Shown piece by piece: positions 38,521 through 46,365 of a stretch of DNA of 64,000 bases. Numbering within the stretch: the stretch's first letter is position 1; each line of letters opens with the position of its first letter. Source of the DNA: Amycolatopsis orientalis DSM 40040 = KCTC 9412 (GTDB lineage Bacteria; Actinomycetota; Actinomycetes; Mycobacteriales; Pseudonocardiaceae); assembly GCF_000478275.1 (NCBI RefSeq), contig NZ_ASJB01000080.1:248001-312000 (forward strand), in the 5' to 3' direction. The notes beneath the pieces are model-generated. The model saw only the letters and a program-made list of their open reading frames with translations. It did not search any database and had not been told where the DNA came from. A program made the translations under genes and the position numbers.

Positions 38521-39762
38521 TCAGACGACCGTGAGGCGGTTCTCGAAGGTCTCGACGAGCTTGCGCCACTCGGACTGCTCGGCGTCGAACGGAGCACTCG
38601 GCTCGAGGCGCGAGGGGTCCGGCCGCAGCACGAACGACACCAGCCAGCCGAGGCTCTCGTTGGCGGCCAGCGCGGTTTCGACGCTGTCGTCCTCGGCCCA
38701 CTCGGCGGCGTCGGTGATCAGCTCGACGGCCAGCTCGAGCTGAGTCGGGTCGATCGCCTCGGGGCCCTCGGCGATGTCGTCGGCGATCCCCGTCAGCACG
38801 TAGGTGTTCTCGGTGTCGACCTCGATCTCGAGTTCGCCCGCGGTGGCCTTCGTGGTCACCTCGTCCCAAGTGGACACCTGGGCGAGGTCGTTGTCCGCCA
38901 GCTCCTTGCCGTCCGCGATGGCGCGGATGAGCGCCTTCTCGGAGGTGAAGACGTCGATCTCGCCCTCGCTGCCGAGGAAGATCGGCTTGTCGTCGAGGTA
39001 GCAGCGCAGCGTGTAGTACTCGGCGCCGGAGGTGATGATCTTGATCGGGTCGATGCCGACCTCGCCCCAGAAGCCGACGGGCTCGTCGTCTTCCTCGTCC
39101 TCGTCGACGTCTTCGAGATCCTCGTCGACATCGGCGGCGGCTTCGGCTTCGGCGGATTCCGCGAGGAAGGTCGCGAGTTCCTCCGCCGTCTGCTCCAGCA
39201 CCTTCTCGTCGACGTCCGGAGCGGTCACCAGACCGTCGATCGCGTCGAGCACGATGTCCCACTTCTCGGAGACGGCCTCCGACAGATCCGCCCACAGGCG
39301 CTCACCGTCGCGGCCGGAGAAGGGCAGCGTGCCCTGATCCAGGAGCGAGAAGCTCTCGTGCGCGTCGAGGACTTCGTGGACTTCGTCGAGTTCGCACACG
39401 TCCGCGAGCGAACGCACGATGCCGATGATCTCGGCCAGCTCGCCGAGCGTCCACTGGTCCGGCTTCTCGGCCACCAGCTCCGGGACGCCGACCAGGTCGT
39501 AGGTGTGGTCGTCGTCCGGGATCAGCTCGGGCACGTTCAGCGCGGGCACGACGTCCCACGCGGGGTGGTCGAGCAGGTCGTGCTGCTCCGAGGTCCGAAC
39601 GAACGCGGCGAGGTGCGCGGCGTCCGGGAAGGCGTACAGGTCCTCCTCGTCGCCGAGGAAGGCTTCCCACTCCTCGCCGTCCTCCCGCCAGCGCGGCGCC
39701 CAGAGGGTGACGACGTCACCCTGTGGCAGGCCGAGTTCGATCGGGATGATGTCCTGTGCCAT
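38521..39762 (-). CDS. Acidic cytosolic protein of unknown function
   Basis: The 413-residue, strongly acidic protein has an Asp/Glu run near residues 209-227 (AAADVDEDLEDVDEDEEDDE). The N-terminal half has repeated compact motifs (LYAFPDAAHLAAFVRTSEQHDLLDHPAWDVV), and the C-terminal half has alternating strands (YYTLRCYLDDKPIFLGSEGEIDVF). There is no signal, membrane segment or catalytic motif. Similar proteins in actinobacterial genomes are sometimes labelled 'primosomal protein', but nothing in this sequence supports a replication role. ATG 39762 follows AAGGA. It is divergent from the helicase gene with 153 bases between. Confidence 0.75.
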   Translation of the reverse strand: MAQDIIPIELGLPQGDVVTLWAPRWREDGEEWEAFLGDEEDLYAFPDAAHLAAFVRTSEQHDLLDHPAWDVVPALNVPELIPDDDHTYDLVGVPELVAEKPDQWTLGELAEIIGIVRSLADVCELDEVHEVLDAHESFSLLDQGTLPFSGRDGERLWADLSEAVSEKWDIVLDAIDGLVTAPDVDEKVLEQTAEELATFLAESAEAEAAADVDEDLEDVDEDEEDDEPVGFWGEVGIDPIKIITSGAEYYTLRCYLDDKPIFLGSEGEIDVFTSEKALIRAIADGKELADNDLAQVSTWDEVTTKATAGELEIEVDTENTYVLTGIADDIAEGPEAIDPTQLELAVELITDAAEWAEDDSVETALAANESLGWLVSFVLRPDPSRLEPSAPFDAEQSEWRKLVETFENRLTVV

Positions 39763-39915
39763 TCCTTAGCCCTCTCGGATTACCGCCTGTGTGCGCGCGA
39801 CCGGGCGATGCTTGCCCGATAGGTGCGCGGTACCGCGAAGCCTACGGGTTTCCGGCGAAGGGCGCGATCACCCCTGGGCAAGAAGCGACCAACGGATGGC
39901 ACGATAGGTCCTCTG

Positions 39916-42420
39916 ATGACTCTTACAGACCTCCTGCCTGCGGATCCCGATCCCGACTCGCTGTTCGAAGCCTTCTCCACCTGGACGGCCGAGCGCGGGC
40001 TCGAGCTGTACCCCGCGCAGGAGGAGGCCATCATCGAAGTGGTCTCCGGGGCGAACCTGATCCTGTCGACGCCGACGGGGTCGGGGAAGAGCCTGGTCGC
40101 CGTCGGGGCGCACTTCACCGCGCTCGCGCACGGCCGGCGCAGCTACTACACGGCGCCGATCAAGGCGCTGGTCTCGGAGAAGTTCTTCCAGCTCATCGAG
40201 ATCTTCGGTGCGGAGAACGTCGGCATGATGACCGGCGATTCGAGTGTGAACGCCGACGCGCCGATCATCTGCTGCACCGCGGAAATCCTGGCGAACATGG
40301 CGTTGCGGTTCGGTGCCGACGCGCCGGTCGGCCAGGTCGTGGCCGACGAGTTCCACTTCTACTCGGAGCCGGACCGCGGCTGGGCCTGGCAGGTGCCGCT
40401 GCTGGAACTGCCGAAGGCGCAGTTCGTGCTGATGTCGGCGACGCTCGGCGACGTCTCGTTCTTCGAAAAAGATCTCACCCGCCGGACCGGCCGCCCGACC
40501 GCGGTGGTCACCTCGGCGCAGCGGCCGGTGCCGCTCACCTTCCGCTACGCGCTCACGCCGTTGCACGAAACGATGTCCGAGCTGCTCCACGGTGGCCAGT
40601 CGCCGGTCTACGTCGTGCACTTCTCGCAGGCCGCGGCGATCGAGCGCGCGCAGACGCTGATGAGCATCAACGTCACCACCAAGGCGGAGAAGGAGGCCAT
40701 CGCCGAGATGCTCGGCGACTTCCGCTTCGCGGCCGGGTTCGGGAAGACCCTCTCGCGGCTGGTCCGGCACGGCATCGGCGTCCACCACGCCGGCATGCTG
40801 CCGAAGTACCGGCGCCTGGTCGAACAGCTCGCGCAAGCCGGACTGCTGAAGGTGATCTGCGGAACCGACACCCTGGGCGTCGGCATCAACGTACCAATCC
40901 GCACAGTGGTCTTCTCCGCGCTGACGAAGTACGACGGGGTGCGGCAACGGCATCTGAAGGCGCGTGAATTCCACCAGATCGCCGGGCGTGCGGGGCGGGC
41001 GGGCTACGACACCGACGGCTACGTCGTCGTGCAGGCGCCGGACCACGTCGTCGAGAACGCCAAGGCGCTGGAGAAGGCGGGCGACGATCCCAAGAAGAAA
41101 AAGAAGATCGTCCGCAAGAAGGCGCCAGAGGGGTTCGTCAACTGGACGGAGAGCACCTTCGACCGGCTGATCGCCGCCGACCCGGAACCGCTCACGTCGA
41201 GTTTCCACGTCAGCCACTCGATGCTGCTGAACGTCGTCTCCCGGCCGGGCAACGCGTTCGACTCGATGCGGCATCTGCTGGAGGACAACCATTCCGACCG
41301 CGCGACCCAGCGGAAGCTGATCCTGCGCGCGATCGCGATCTACCGCGCGCTGCTCGCGGCCGGTGTGGTGGAACGGCTCGACGAACCCGACGAGCAGGGC
41401 CGGATCGTGCGGCTCACCGTCGACCTGCAGTTCGATTTCGCGCTGAACCAGCCGCTCTCGCCGTTCGCGCTGGCCGCGATCGAACTCCTCGACGTCGAAT
41501 CGCCGTCGTATCCGCTCGATGTCGTGTCCATTGTGGAATCCACAGTGGACAACCCGAGGCCGGTTCTCTCTCAGCAGCAGTTCAAGGCGCGCGGCGAGGC
41601 CGTGCAGGCGATGAAGGCCGAGGGCATCGAATACGACGAGCGGATGGAACTGCTCGAAAACGTCACGTATCCGAAGCCACTCGAGGACTTGCTGGAGGCG
41701 GCGTATTCCCGTTACCGGCAAGGACATCCGTGGGTCGACGACTACGAGCTGAAGCCGAAGTCCGTCGTGCGCGACATGTACGAGCGCGCGATGAACTTCG
41801 TGGAGTACATCGGTTTCTACCAGCTCGCCCGCTCGGAAGGGCTGGTGCTGCGGTATCTCACCGACACCTACGACTCACTCCGGCACACGGTCCCCGACGA
41901 AGCGAAGACCGAGGCGTTGCAGGATCTCATCGAATGGCTGGGCGAACTGGTACGCCAGGTCGACTCCAGCCTCCTCGACGAGTGGGAAGCCTTGCGGCAT
42001 CCCGAAGAGGAAGGCCCGGTCTCGGCAAGGCCGCCGTCCGAGCCGCCAGGGGTCACCCGGAACGAGCGGGCCTTCCGGGTCCTCGTGCGGAACGAGCTGT
42101 TCCGCCGGGTCGAGCTGGCGTCCCGGCGTTCCTACTACACACTCGGGGAACTGGACGCCGCGTCGGGCTGGGACGCGGACGCGTGGGAAGACGCCATCGA
42201 GGACTACTTCGACGAGCACGAAACCCTCGGCATCGGGCCGGACGCGCGCGGGCCGCAGCTGTTGATCATCGAGAAGGAGACGGAGATCTGGCGGGTGCGG
42301 CAGATCTTCGACGATCCGGCGGGCGACCACGACTGGGGCATCAGCGCCGAGGTCGACCTGGCGGCGTCGGACGAGGCGGGGTCGGCGGTCATCCGGGTCA
42401 CCGCGGTGGACCGGCTCTGA
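39916..42420 (+). CDS. DEAD/DEAH-box superfamily 2 helicase with actinobacterial C-terminal domain
   Basis: ATP-dependent nucleic-acid helicase of 834 residues, Ski2/Lhr-like in layout. Motif I is STPTGSGKS (51-59), motif II VVADEFHFYS (DEFH), motif III LMSATLGD and motif VI QIAGRAGRAGYD. The second RecA domain contains VHHAGMLPKYRRLVEQLAQ. A lysine-rich insert (KKKKKIVRKK) follows the helicase core. The C-terminal 400 residues (GFVNWTESTFDRLIAADPEP, then the winged-helix-like and helical DUF3516-type region) are typical of an actinobacteria-wide family of unknown target, probably RNA. ATG 39916 follows GATAGG and appears leaderless; upstream in-frame codons back to 39823 are unlike protein. 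Confidence 0.88.
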   Translation: MTLTDLLPADPDPDSLFEAFSTWTAERGLELYPAQEEAIIEVVSGANLILSTPTGSGKSLVAVGAHFTALAHGRRSYYTAPIKALVSEKFFQLIEIFGAENVGMMTGDSSVNADAPIICCTAEILANMALRFGADAPVGQVVADEFHFYSEPDRGWAWQVPLLELPKAQFVLMSATLGDVSFFEKDLTRRTGRPTAVVTSAQRPVPLTFRYALTPLHETMSELLHGGQSPVYVVHFSQAAAIERAQTLMSINVTTKAEKEAIAEMLGDFRFAAGFGKTLSRLVRHGIGVHHAGMLPKYRRLVEQLAQAGLLKVICGTDTLGVGINVPIRTVVFSALTKYDGVRQRHLKAREFHQIAGRAGRAGYDTDGYVVVQAPDHVVENAKALEKAGDDPKKKKKIVRKKAPEGFVNWTESTFDRLIAADPEPLTSSFHVSHSMLLNVVSRPGNAFDSMRHLLEDNHSDRATQRKLILRAIAIYRALLAAGVVERLDEPDEQGRIVRLTVDLQFDFALNQPLSPFALAAIELLDVESPSYPLDVVSIVESTVDNPRPVLSQQQFKARGEAVQAMKAEGIEYDERMELLENVTYPKPLEDLLEAAYSRYRQGHPWVDDYELKPKSVVRDMYERAMNFVEYIGFYQLARSEGLVLRYLTDTYDSLRHTVPDEAKTEALQDLIEWLGELVRQVDSSLLDEWEALRHPEEEGPVSARPPSEPPGVTRNERAFRVLVRNELFRRVELASRRSYYTLGELDAASGWDADAWEDAIEDYFDEHETLGIGPDARGPQLLIIEKETEIWRVRQIFDDPAGDHDWGISAEVDLAASDEAGSAVIRVTAVDRL

Positions 42421-42425
42421 CGCGT

Positions 42426-43091
42426 TCAGGTGGCGGGCACCGGCGCGGTCCGGCGACGGGACTCCCGGCGCCGCCCGGTCAGCCGCACGATCAGCGCGAT
42501 CAGCGAGAGCGCGGGTAGCGGGAACCCCAGGATCAGGCCCATCGTGATGTCGGCGAGGGGCGCCGCGACGGCGATGACGAACACCCACGTCGGCGCCGTC
42601 GGCGGCTTCGCGCCGGCGCGGACCTTGCCCCACGGTTTCGCGACCGAGAGCCATGCCTGGAACGCGATCGCGCTCGCCATCAGCGCGGTGCCGGTGACCT
42701 GGGCCAGCGGTACGGGGTCGGGGTCGCCCGCCCGCGCCGCCACGACGGAATCCTGAAGGGCACCCGAAAGCAGGAAGATCCCGGCGTAGAGCTGGACGAG
42801 CGTGATCACGAATTTGGCCAGTACCCACCAATGGCGGTAAAAACCCCAGGCCGTCGACGCCGCGAGCATGAACCCGGTGAAGGCCGACGCGTTGGCGAGC
42901 GGGGCCAGCAGGAGGGTGTCGATCTCGTGCGCCATCGACGTCGCGGCGACGCGCGTCGCGCCGTCGGCGGCGGTGCGGCTGACCATCAGGAGGGCGAACA
43001 GGGCCAGCGCCTGCCCCATCCAGCCCACCGAGGTGATGACGTGCAGCCACACCGTCGCCTGCCGCCAGCGTTGTGACGTTTTCCTTTTCAC
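42426..43091 (-). CDS. DUF2269-like integral membrane protein
   Basis: The 221-residue protein has about five membrane helices: ATVWLHVITSVGWMGQALALFALL, LLLAPLANASAFTGFMLAAS, WVLAKFVITLVQLYAGIFLL, TGTALMASAIAFQAWLSVA and WVFVIAVAAPLADITMGLIL, with a basic C-terminus. The HVITSVGWMG start is characteristic of the family, whose role is unknown. GTG 43091 begins the protein. It converges on the helicase gene (stops five bases apart) and is followed upstream by another minus-strand gene 54 bases away. Confidence 0.75.
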   Translation of the reverse strand: MKRKTSQRWRQATVWLHVITSVGWMGQALALFALLMVSRTAADGATRVAATSMAHEIDTLLLAPLANASAFTGFMLAASTAWGFYRHWWVLAKFVITLVQLYAGIFLLSGALQDSVVAARAGDPDPVPLAQVTGTALMASAIAFQAWLSVAKPWGKVRAGAKPPTAPTWVFVIAVAAPLADITMGLILGFPLPALSLIALIVRLTGRRRESRRRTAPVPAT

Positions 43092-43145
43092 GCCGGACAG
43101 GTTCGCCCGGCCACCCGGCCGGGCGCATCGGGGACGACCCTGAAA

Positions 43146-43742
43146 TCAGACCGGAAGGGGCGGGAAGCAGGCCTGGGCGTCGTGGCCGTCGAACCACAGC
43201 CCGACCATGAACGCCATGGTCGCCTCCATGAGTTCCGCCCGGTCCAGCCCGCCGGCCGCCAGCGGTGTGCAGCCGAGGTCGCGGACGAGCTCGCTCACCG
43301 TGGCGACCGCTTCCGGCGAACCGCAGAGCGGCACGGCCAGCGGGCGGCCGCCGAACACCGGGGGAGTCATCCGCCAGACTTCCACCGGGCACAGGTTGAA
43401 CGCCTTGACCACGTGCGCGTCCTTCGCCGCGAGCGCGATCCGGGCGGCCTGGTCCGGGACCGTGAGCACGGCGCCCGGGGCGACCGCGTTGGTGCAGTCG
43501 ATCAGGGTCTTCCCGGCGAGATCCCCCGCCGCCGCGACGACTTCCGCCACCGAGGCGGCGGGGACGGCGAGCAGGATCACGTCGCTGGCACGGGCGGTTT
43601 CCGCCCACGTTCCCACCCGTGCGGAGATCTTGGCCGCCTTGGCCCGGTCGCGGGCGGCGACCATCACCTCGTGCCCGGCCGCCGTCCACTGGCCGCCGAG
43701 CGCCTCCGCCATCCCGCCCGCCCCGAAAACGCCGATACGCAT
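43146..43742 (-). CDS. F420/NADP oxidoreductase-like Rossmann protein
   Basis: The 198-residue protein has an N-terminal NADP-binding fold: MRIGVFGAGGMAEALGGQW with the GxGGxA loop, VMVAARDRAKAAKISA, and SDVILLAVPAASVAEVV. The ending is typical of coenzyme F420-dependent NADP oxidoreductases and 'NAD(P)-binding' reductases, with TLIDCTNAV and KAFNLCPVEVW in the middle. Whether it uses F420 is open; the C-terminal part (VGLWFDGHDAQACFPPLPV) differs from archaeal Fno. ATG 43742 is 75 bases from the divergent HxlR start, which suggests control by that regulator. Confidence 0.82.
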   Translation of the reverse strand: MRIGVFGAGGMAEALGGQWTAAGHEVMVAARDRAKAAKISARVGTWAETARASDVILLAVPAASVAEVVAAAGDLAGKTLIDCTNAVAPGAVLTVPDQAARIALAAKDAHVVKAFNLCPVEVWRMTPPVFGGRPLAVPLCGSPEAVATVSELVRDLGCTPLAAGGLDRAELMEATMAFMVGLWFDGHDAQACFPPLPV

Positions 43743-43760
43743 GTGCCGCTCCTTAAGATC

Positions 43761-43808
43761 GAGTTACCACCTGACCGTAGAAAGCGGCGTGGATACCAAG
43801 TGGTTACC
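43761..43808. promoter_or_regulatory. Candidate HxlR operators between the reductase and regulator genes
   Basis: GAGTTACCACCTGACC at 43761-43776 and GGATACCAAGTGGTTACC at 43791-43808 share TTACC/TACCA elements; the second is an imperfect palindrome (ACCAAGTGGT core). Both lie in the 75-base divergent spacer, the second directly upstream of the HxlR ribosome site GGAGG. Confidence 0.5.
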
Positions 43809-43817
43809 GGAGGCTCC

Positions 43818-44174
43818 ATGAACGACGTCTTCCTCGCCGACTGCCGGGCCCGGTTGGCGTTCGACCTGATGGCGAACACGTGGAATCCCGTCGTGCTCTG
43901 GGCCTTGCGGGACGGCGCGCTGCGGCCGGCCGAATTGCGGCGACGGCTCGGCGGGATCTCGACGAAGGTGCTCACGGAGACGGTCCGCCGCCTGGAGTTC
44001 AACGGCCTGGTCAGCAGGCGTGACTGTGGGCGGACGGCGAAGGTCGAGTACTCCCTGACGGACCTCGGGGCCAGCCTCCTGGGGCCTATCGAGGCTTTTG
44101 GGGAGTGGGCGTTCCGGCACGGTGACGAGGTGATGGCGGCCCAGGACAGGGTGGCCCGGGACAGGACGGGCTGA
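43818..44174 (+). CDS. HxlR-family transcriptional regulator
   Basis: The 118-residue winged-helix regulator shows the family layout ADCRARLAFDLMANTWNPVV, LWALRDGALRPAELRRRLGG, ISTKVLTETVRRLEFNGLVSR (recognition helix) and the wing VEYSLTDLGASLLGPIEAF. It keeps only the Cys at the start (ADCRAR) that in other members senses aldehydes or quinones, plus a second Cys in SRRDCGRTAK. ATG 43818 has GGAGG six bases upstream. It is divergent from the reductase gene, the common arrangement for an HxlR regulator and its target. Its TGA stop is the first triplet of a family T hairpin. Confidence 0.9.
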   Translation: MNDVFLADCRARLAFDLMANTWNPVVLWALRDGALRPAELRRRLGGISTKVLTETVRRLEFNGLVSRRDCGRTAKVEYSLTDLGASLLGPIEAFGEWAFRHGDEVMAAQDRVARDRTG

Positions 44175-44247
44175 AAGGGCCCTTCCCCGCATCTCACGCG
44201 GTGAAGGGCGCTTTCGTCGCATCGCATGCGGGGAAAGCGTCCTTCAG
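44172..44247. terminator. Three-arm family T element overlapping the hxlR stop codon
   Basis: The TGA stop at 44172-44174 begins TGAAAGGGCCCTTCCCCGC. A second arm (GCGGTGAAGGGCGCTTTC, 44198-44215) pairs with it 16 of 18, and a third (GCGGGGAAAGCGTCCTTC, about 44228-44245) can pair with the second instead. The two hairpins are mutually exclusive. The SorC-type gene on the other strand ends six bases beyond. Confidence 0.7.
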
Positions 44248-44252
44248 CAGCT

Positions 44253-45233
44253 TTAGGCGAGCGGGCGCGCCTCGGCCAGTTCGAGGAGCGGGATGGCCGC
44301 GGCGGCGTCGGTGATCAGGGTCGAGACCATGCCGGAGCGGAGGACGGCGTCGATCGCTTCGGCCTTCGGTGCCGTGTAGCCCAGCGCGATGACCTCGGGG
44401 ACAGCCAGCAGATCCTCGGCGCTGATGGCCAGCACGTGGTGGGCCAGCCCCGTCGACATCGGTGTCCCGTCGGCGTCGAACAGGCGCGCCGAGACCTCCG
44501 CCTTGGCGCCGCGTTTCGCTATCGCGACCCGCTCCGGTTCGTCGAGCGCGTCGTAGACCGTCGATTCCTCGGGTTTCCACGCGCCGATGCTGACGACCGC
44601 CTTGGTCAGGTTCTTGAACTGCCCGAACGTCTCCGCGATACCGGGCTGCCTGCGCAGCGTCTCGGTGGTACGACGGTCCGGGAGGACGAGCGGCCCGAAG
44701 ATCGGGTACGCCTGTCCACCGGAGACGGACGCGACGCGGCTGACGGTCTCCACCGACCGGTCCCGCATGTCCATCCCCGCCTGCACTCCGCACAGCTGCA
44801 CGACCGGGCATTTCGGCAACGACCGGATGGCGTCGGTCATCGCGTTCACGGACCGTGCCCACGACAGGCCGAGGACGTCGCCGGGAGTGATGATCTCGGT
44901 CAGGAGCCGGGCCGCGAGCGTGCCGATCTTCCGCCGGGCCACTTCCCGCGATTCCGGCTCCGCCGCTCGTTCGAGCACGAGGACCCTGTCCAGCCGGTAT
45001 GCGGTCCGGACCTCTTCGGACAGCGCCAGATCCACCGGCGCGGGAAGGTGGAACTCGACCTTGACGATGCCGCTTTCCCTGGCTGTATCGAGCATCCGCG
45101 CGACCTTGAACCGGCTGATGCCGAATTCGTCGGCGATCTCGAGTTTCGAGGCACCCTGCTCGTAGAAGCGCCGGGCCACCGCGGCCAGGCGTAACGACTC
45201 CACCAGGCCGGGACCCTGCTTGTTGGCGCTCAT
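44253..45233 (-). CDS. SorC/DeoR-type sugar-binding transcriptional regulator
   Basis: The 326-residue regulator has an N-terminal helix-turn-helix (LRLAAVARRFYEQGASKLEI, ADEFGISRFKVARML). A C-terminal sugar-phosphate-binding domain follows, with VLGLSWARSVNAM, VVQLCGVQAGMDM, AYPIFGPLVLPD and the terminal VIALGYTAPKAEAIDAVL and VSTLITDAAAA. This is the SorC effector fold, which senses a phosphorylated sugar. The ATG at 45233 lies inside GCTCATATGAGC, and TATAGT five bases before the palindrome gives a leaderless promoter. It is divergent from the dehydrogenase/ABC operon and shares operator sequence with it, so it most likely represses or activates that operon and itself. Confidence 0.9.
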   Translation of the reverse strand: MSANKQGPGLVESLRLAAVARRFYEQGASKLEIADEFGISRFKVARMLDTARESGIVKVEFHLPAPVDLALSEEVRTAYRLDRVLVLERAAEPESREVARRKIGTLAARLLTEIITPGDVLGLSWARSVNAMTDAIRSLPKCPVVQLCGVQAGMDMRDRSVETVSRVASVSGGQAYPIFGPLVLPDRRTTETLRRQPGIAETFGQFKNLTKAVVSIGAWKPEESTVYDALDEPERVAIAKRGAKAEVSARLFDADGTPMSTGLAHHVLAISAEDLLAVPEVIALGYTAPKAEAIDAVLRSGMVSTLITDAAAAIPLLELAEARPLA

Positions 45234-45239
45234 ATGAGC
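45228..45239. promoter_or_regulatory. SorC operator copy 1, over the regulator start codon
   Basis: GCTCATATGAGC is a perfect 12-bp palindrome containing the start codon of the regulator gene. An almost identical sequence lies at 45332-45343 before the target operon. Confidence 0.75.
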
Positions 45240-45253
45240 ACTATAGCGCGAAA

Positions 45254-45270
45254 TCAACCCGAAAGGTTGA
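45254..45270. promoter_or_regulatory. Second inverted repeat in the SorC divergent spacer
   Basis: TCAACC at 45254-45259 and GGTTGA at 45265-45270 form a 6-bp inverted repeat with a 5-base spacer, upstream of the TATAGT -10 box of the regulator gene. It may bind a second factor. Confidence 0.45.
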
Positions 45271-45331
45271 CGTAACACCAGGGAAAAGTTCACCATGCGG
45301 GGACATGCAGTCTGAAGCATAAGCCCGTCCT

Positions 45332-45343
45332 GCTCATTTGAGC
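45332..45343. promoter_or_regulatory. SorC operator copy 2, before the dehydrogenase operon
   Basis: GCTCATTTGAGC differs from copy 1 in one central base and lies 17 bases before ATG 45361, overlapping the region just upstream of the ribosome site GAGGAG. Its position fits repression of the operon. Confidence 0.75.
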
Positions 45344-45360
45344 GGAGAAGAGGAGCTGGC

Positions 45361-46365
45361 ATGCGTGCCGCGATCGTGGACAAGCCCGGGGAGATCAGGG
45401 TCGGCGAGGTACCCGACCCGAAACCGGGCGATCGCCAGGTCGTCGTCAAGGTGGGTGCCTGCGGGATCTGCGGCACCGACCTCCACATCGCCGACGGGCA
45501 TTTCCCGCCGACGCCCTATCCGATCGTTCCCGGCCACGAGTTCGCCGGCGAGATCGTCGAACTCGGCGCGGACGTGCCGGGCGGCTGGAAGATCGGCGAT
45601 CGCGTCGCCGTCGACCCGTCCCTGTTCTGTGGCTACTGCAAGCCCTGCCGGACCGGCCGCGGCAACCTCTGCGAGAACTGGAACGCGACCGGCGACACCG
45701 TGAACGGCGCTTTCGCCGAGTATGTCGCCGTTCCGTCCGCCAACTGCTACCGCATGCCGGACACGATGACCTGGGAACAGGGCGCGCTCGTCGAACCGGT
45801 CTCCTGCGCCGTCCATGGCGTACGCCGGATAGGCGTCGAGGCGGGGGAGCGGTTCCTCGTCGTGGGCGCGGGCACGATGGGCCTGGTCATGCAGCAGCTG
45901 CTGCAGCGCGCGGGCGCCCACGTCACGGTGGTCGATCGCAACACCGCCCGCCTCGGCCGGGCCATGGACCTCGGCGCGGTCGCGGTCGCGGGTGACGTGA
46001 AGGACCTGGACGACGAGAAGTTCGACGCCGCCGCGGACTGCACCGGCGCCGCACCGGCCATCGAAGCCGCTTTCGACTCGCTCCAGCGCGGAGGCCGTCT
46101 GCTGGTCTTCGGGGTCGCGCCCGCCGAAGCCCGCGTCGCGCTTTCGCCCTTCCGCATCTACAACGACGAGATCACCGTCGTCGGCTCGATGGCCGTCATG
46201 AACAGCTTCGGTGCCGCGCTCGACCTGGTCGCCGACGGCGCCATCGACACAGGCGCCCTGCTCACCGACACCCTGCCGCTGGAGCGGTACCCCGACGCGC
46301 TCGCCCTCATGCGCAGCGGTGCCGGGCTGAAGGTCCAGGTGTTACCGGGAGGCGAAAGTGCGTAA
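45361..46365 (+). CDS. Zinc-dependent medium-chain dehydrogenase (sorbitol/threonine dehydrogenase group)
   Basis: NAD(P)-dependent alcohol dehydrogenase of 334 residues. Catalytic zinc ligands are in ACGICGTDLHIADG (Cys) and VPGHEFAGEIVELG (His-Glu). The structural-zinc loop has Cys in FCGYCKPCRTGRGNLC. The Rossmann motif is VVGAGTMGLVMQQLL, with Asp in VTVVDRN suggesting NAD+ preference. It is first in an operon with a sugar ABC importer and under a SorC-type regulator, so a polyol or sugar alcohol is the likely substrate, oxidised after uptake. ATG 45361 follows GAGGAG. The last 8 bases overlap the start of the binding-protein gene. Confidence 0.9.
   Translation: MRAAIVDKPGEIRVGEVPDPKPGDRQVVVKVGACGICGTDLHIADGHFPPTPYPIVPGHEFAGEIVELGADVPGGWKIGDRVAVDPSLFCGYCKPCRTGRGNLCENWNATGDTVNGAFAEYVAVPSANCYRMPDTMTWEQGALVEPVSCAVHGVRRIGVEAGERFLVVGAGTMGLVMQQLLQRAGAHVTVVDRNTARLGRAMDLGAVAVAGDVKDLDDEKFDAAADCTGAAPAIEAAFDSLQRGGRLLVFGVAPAEARVALSPFRIYNDEITVVGSMAVMNSFGAALDLVADGAIDTGALLTDTLPLERYPDALALMRSGAGLKVQVLPGGESA

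Noticed and set aside
38521..39762. Naming the acidic protein a primosomal protein
   Set aside because: This label is used for similar proteins, but no helicase-loader, DNA-binding or zinc motif can be seen.
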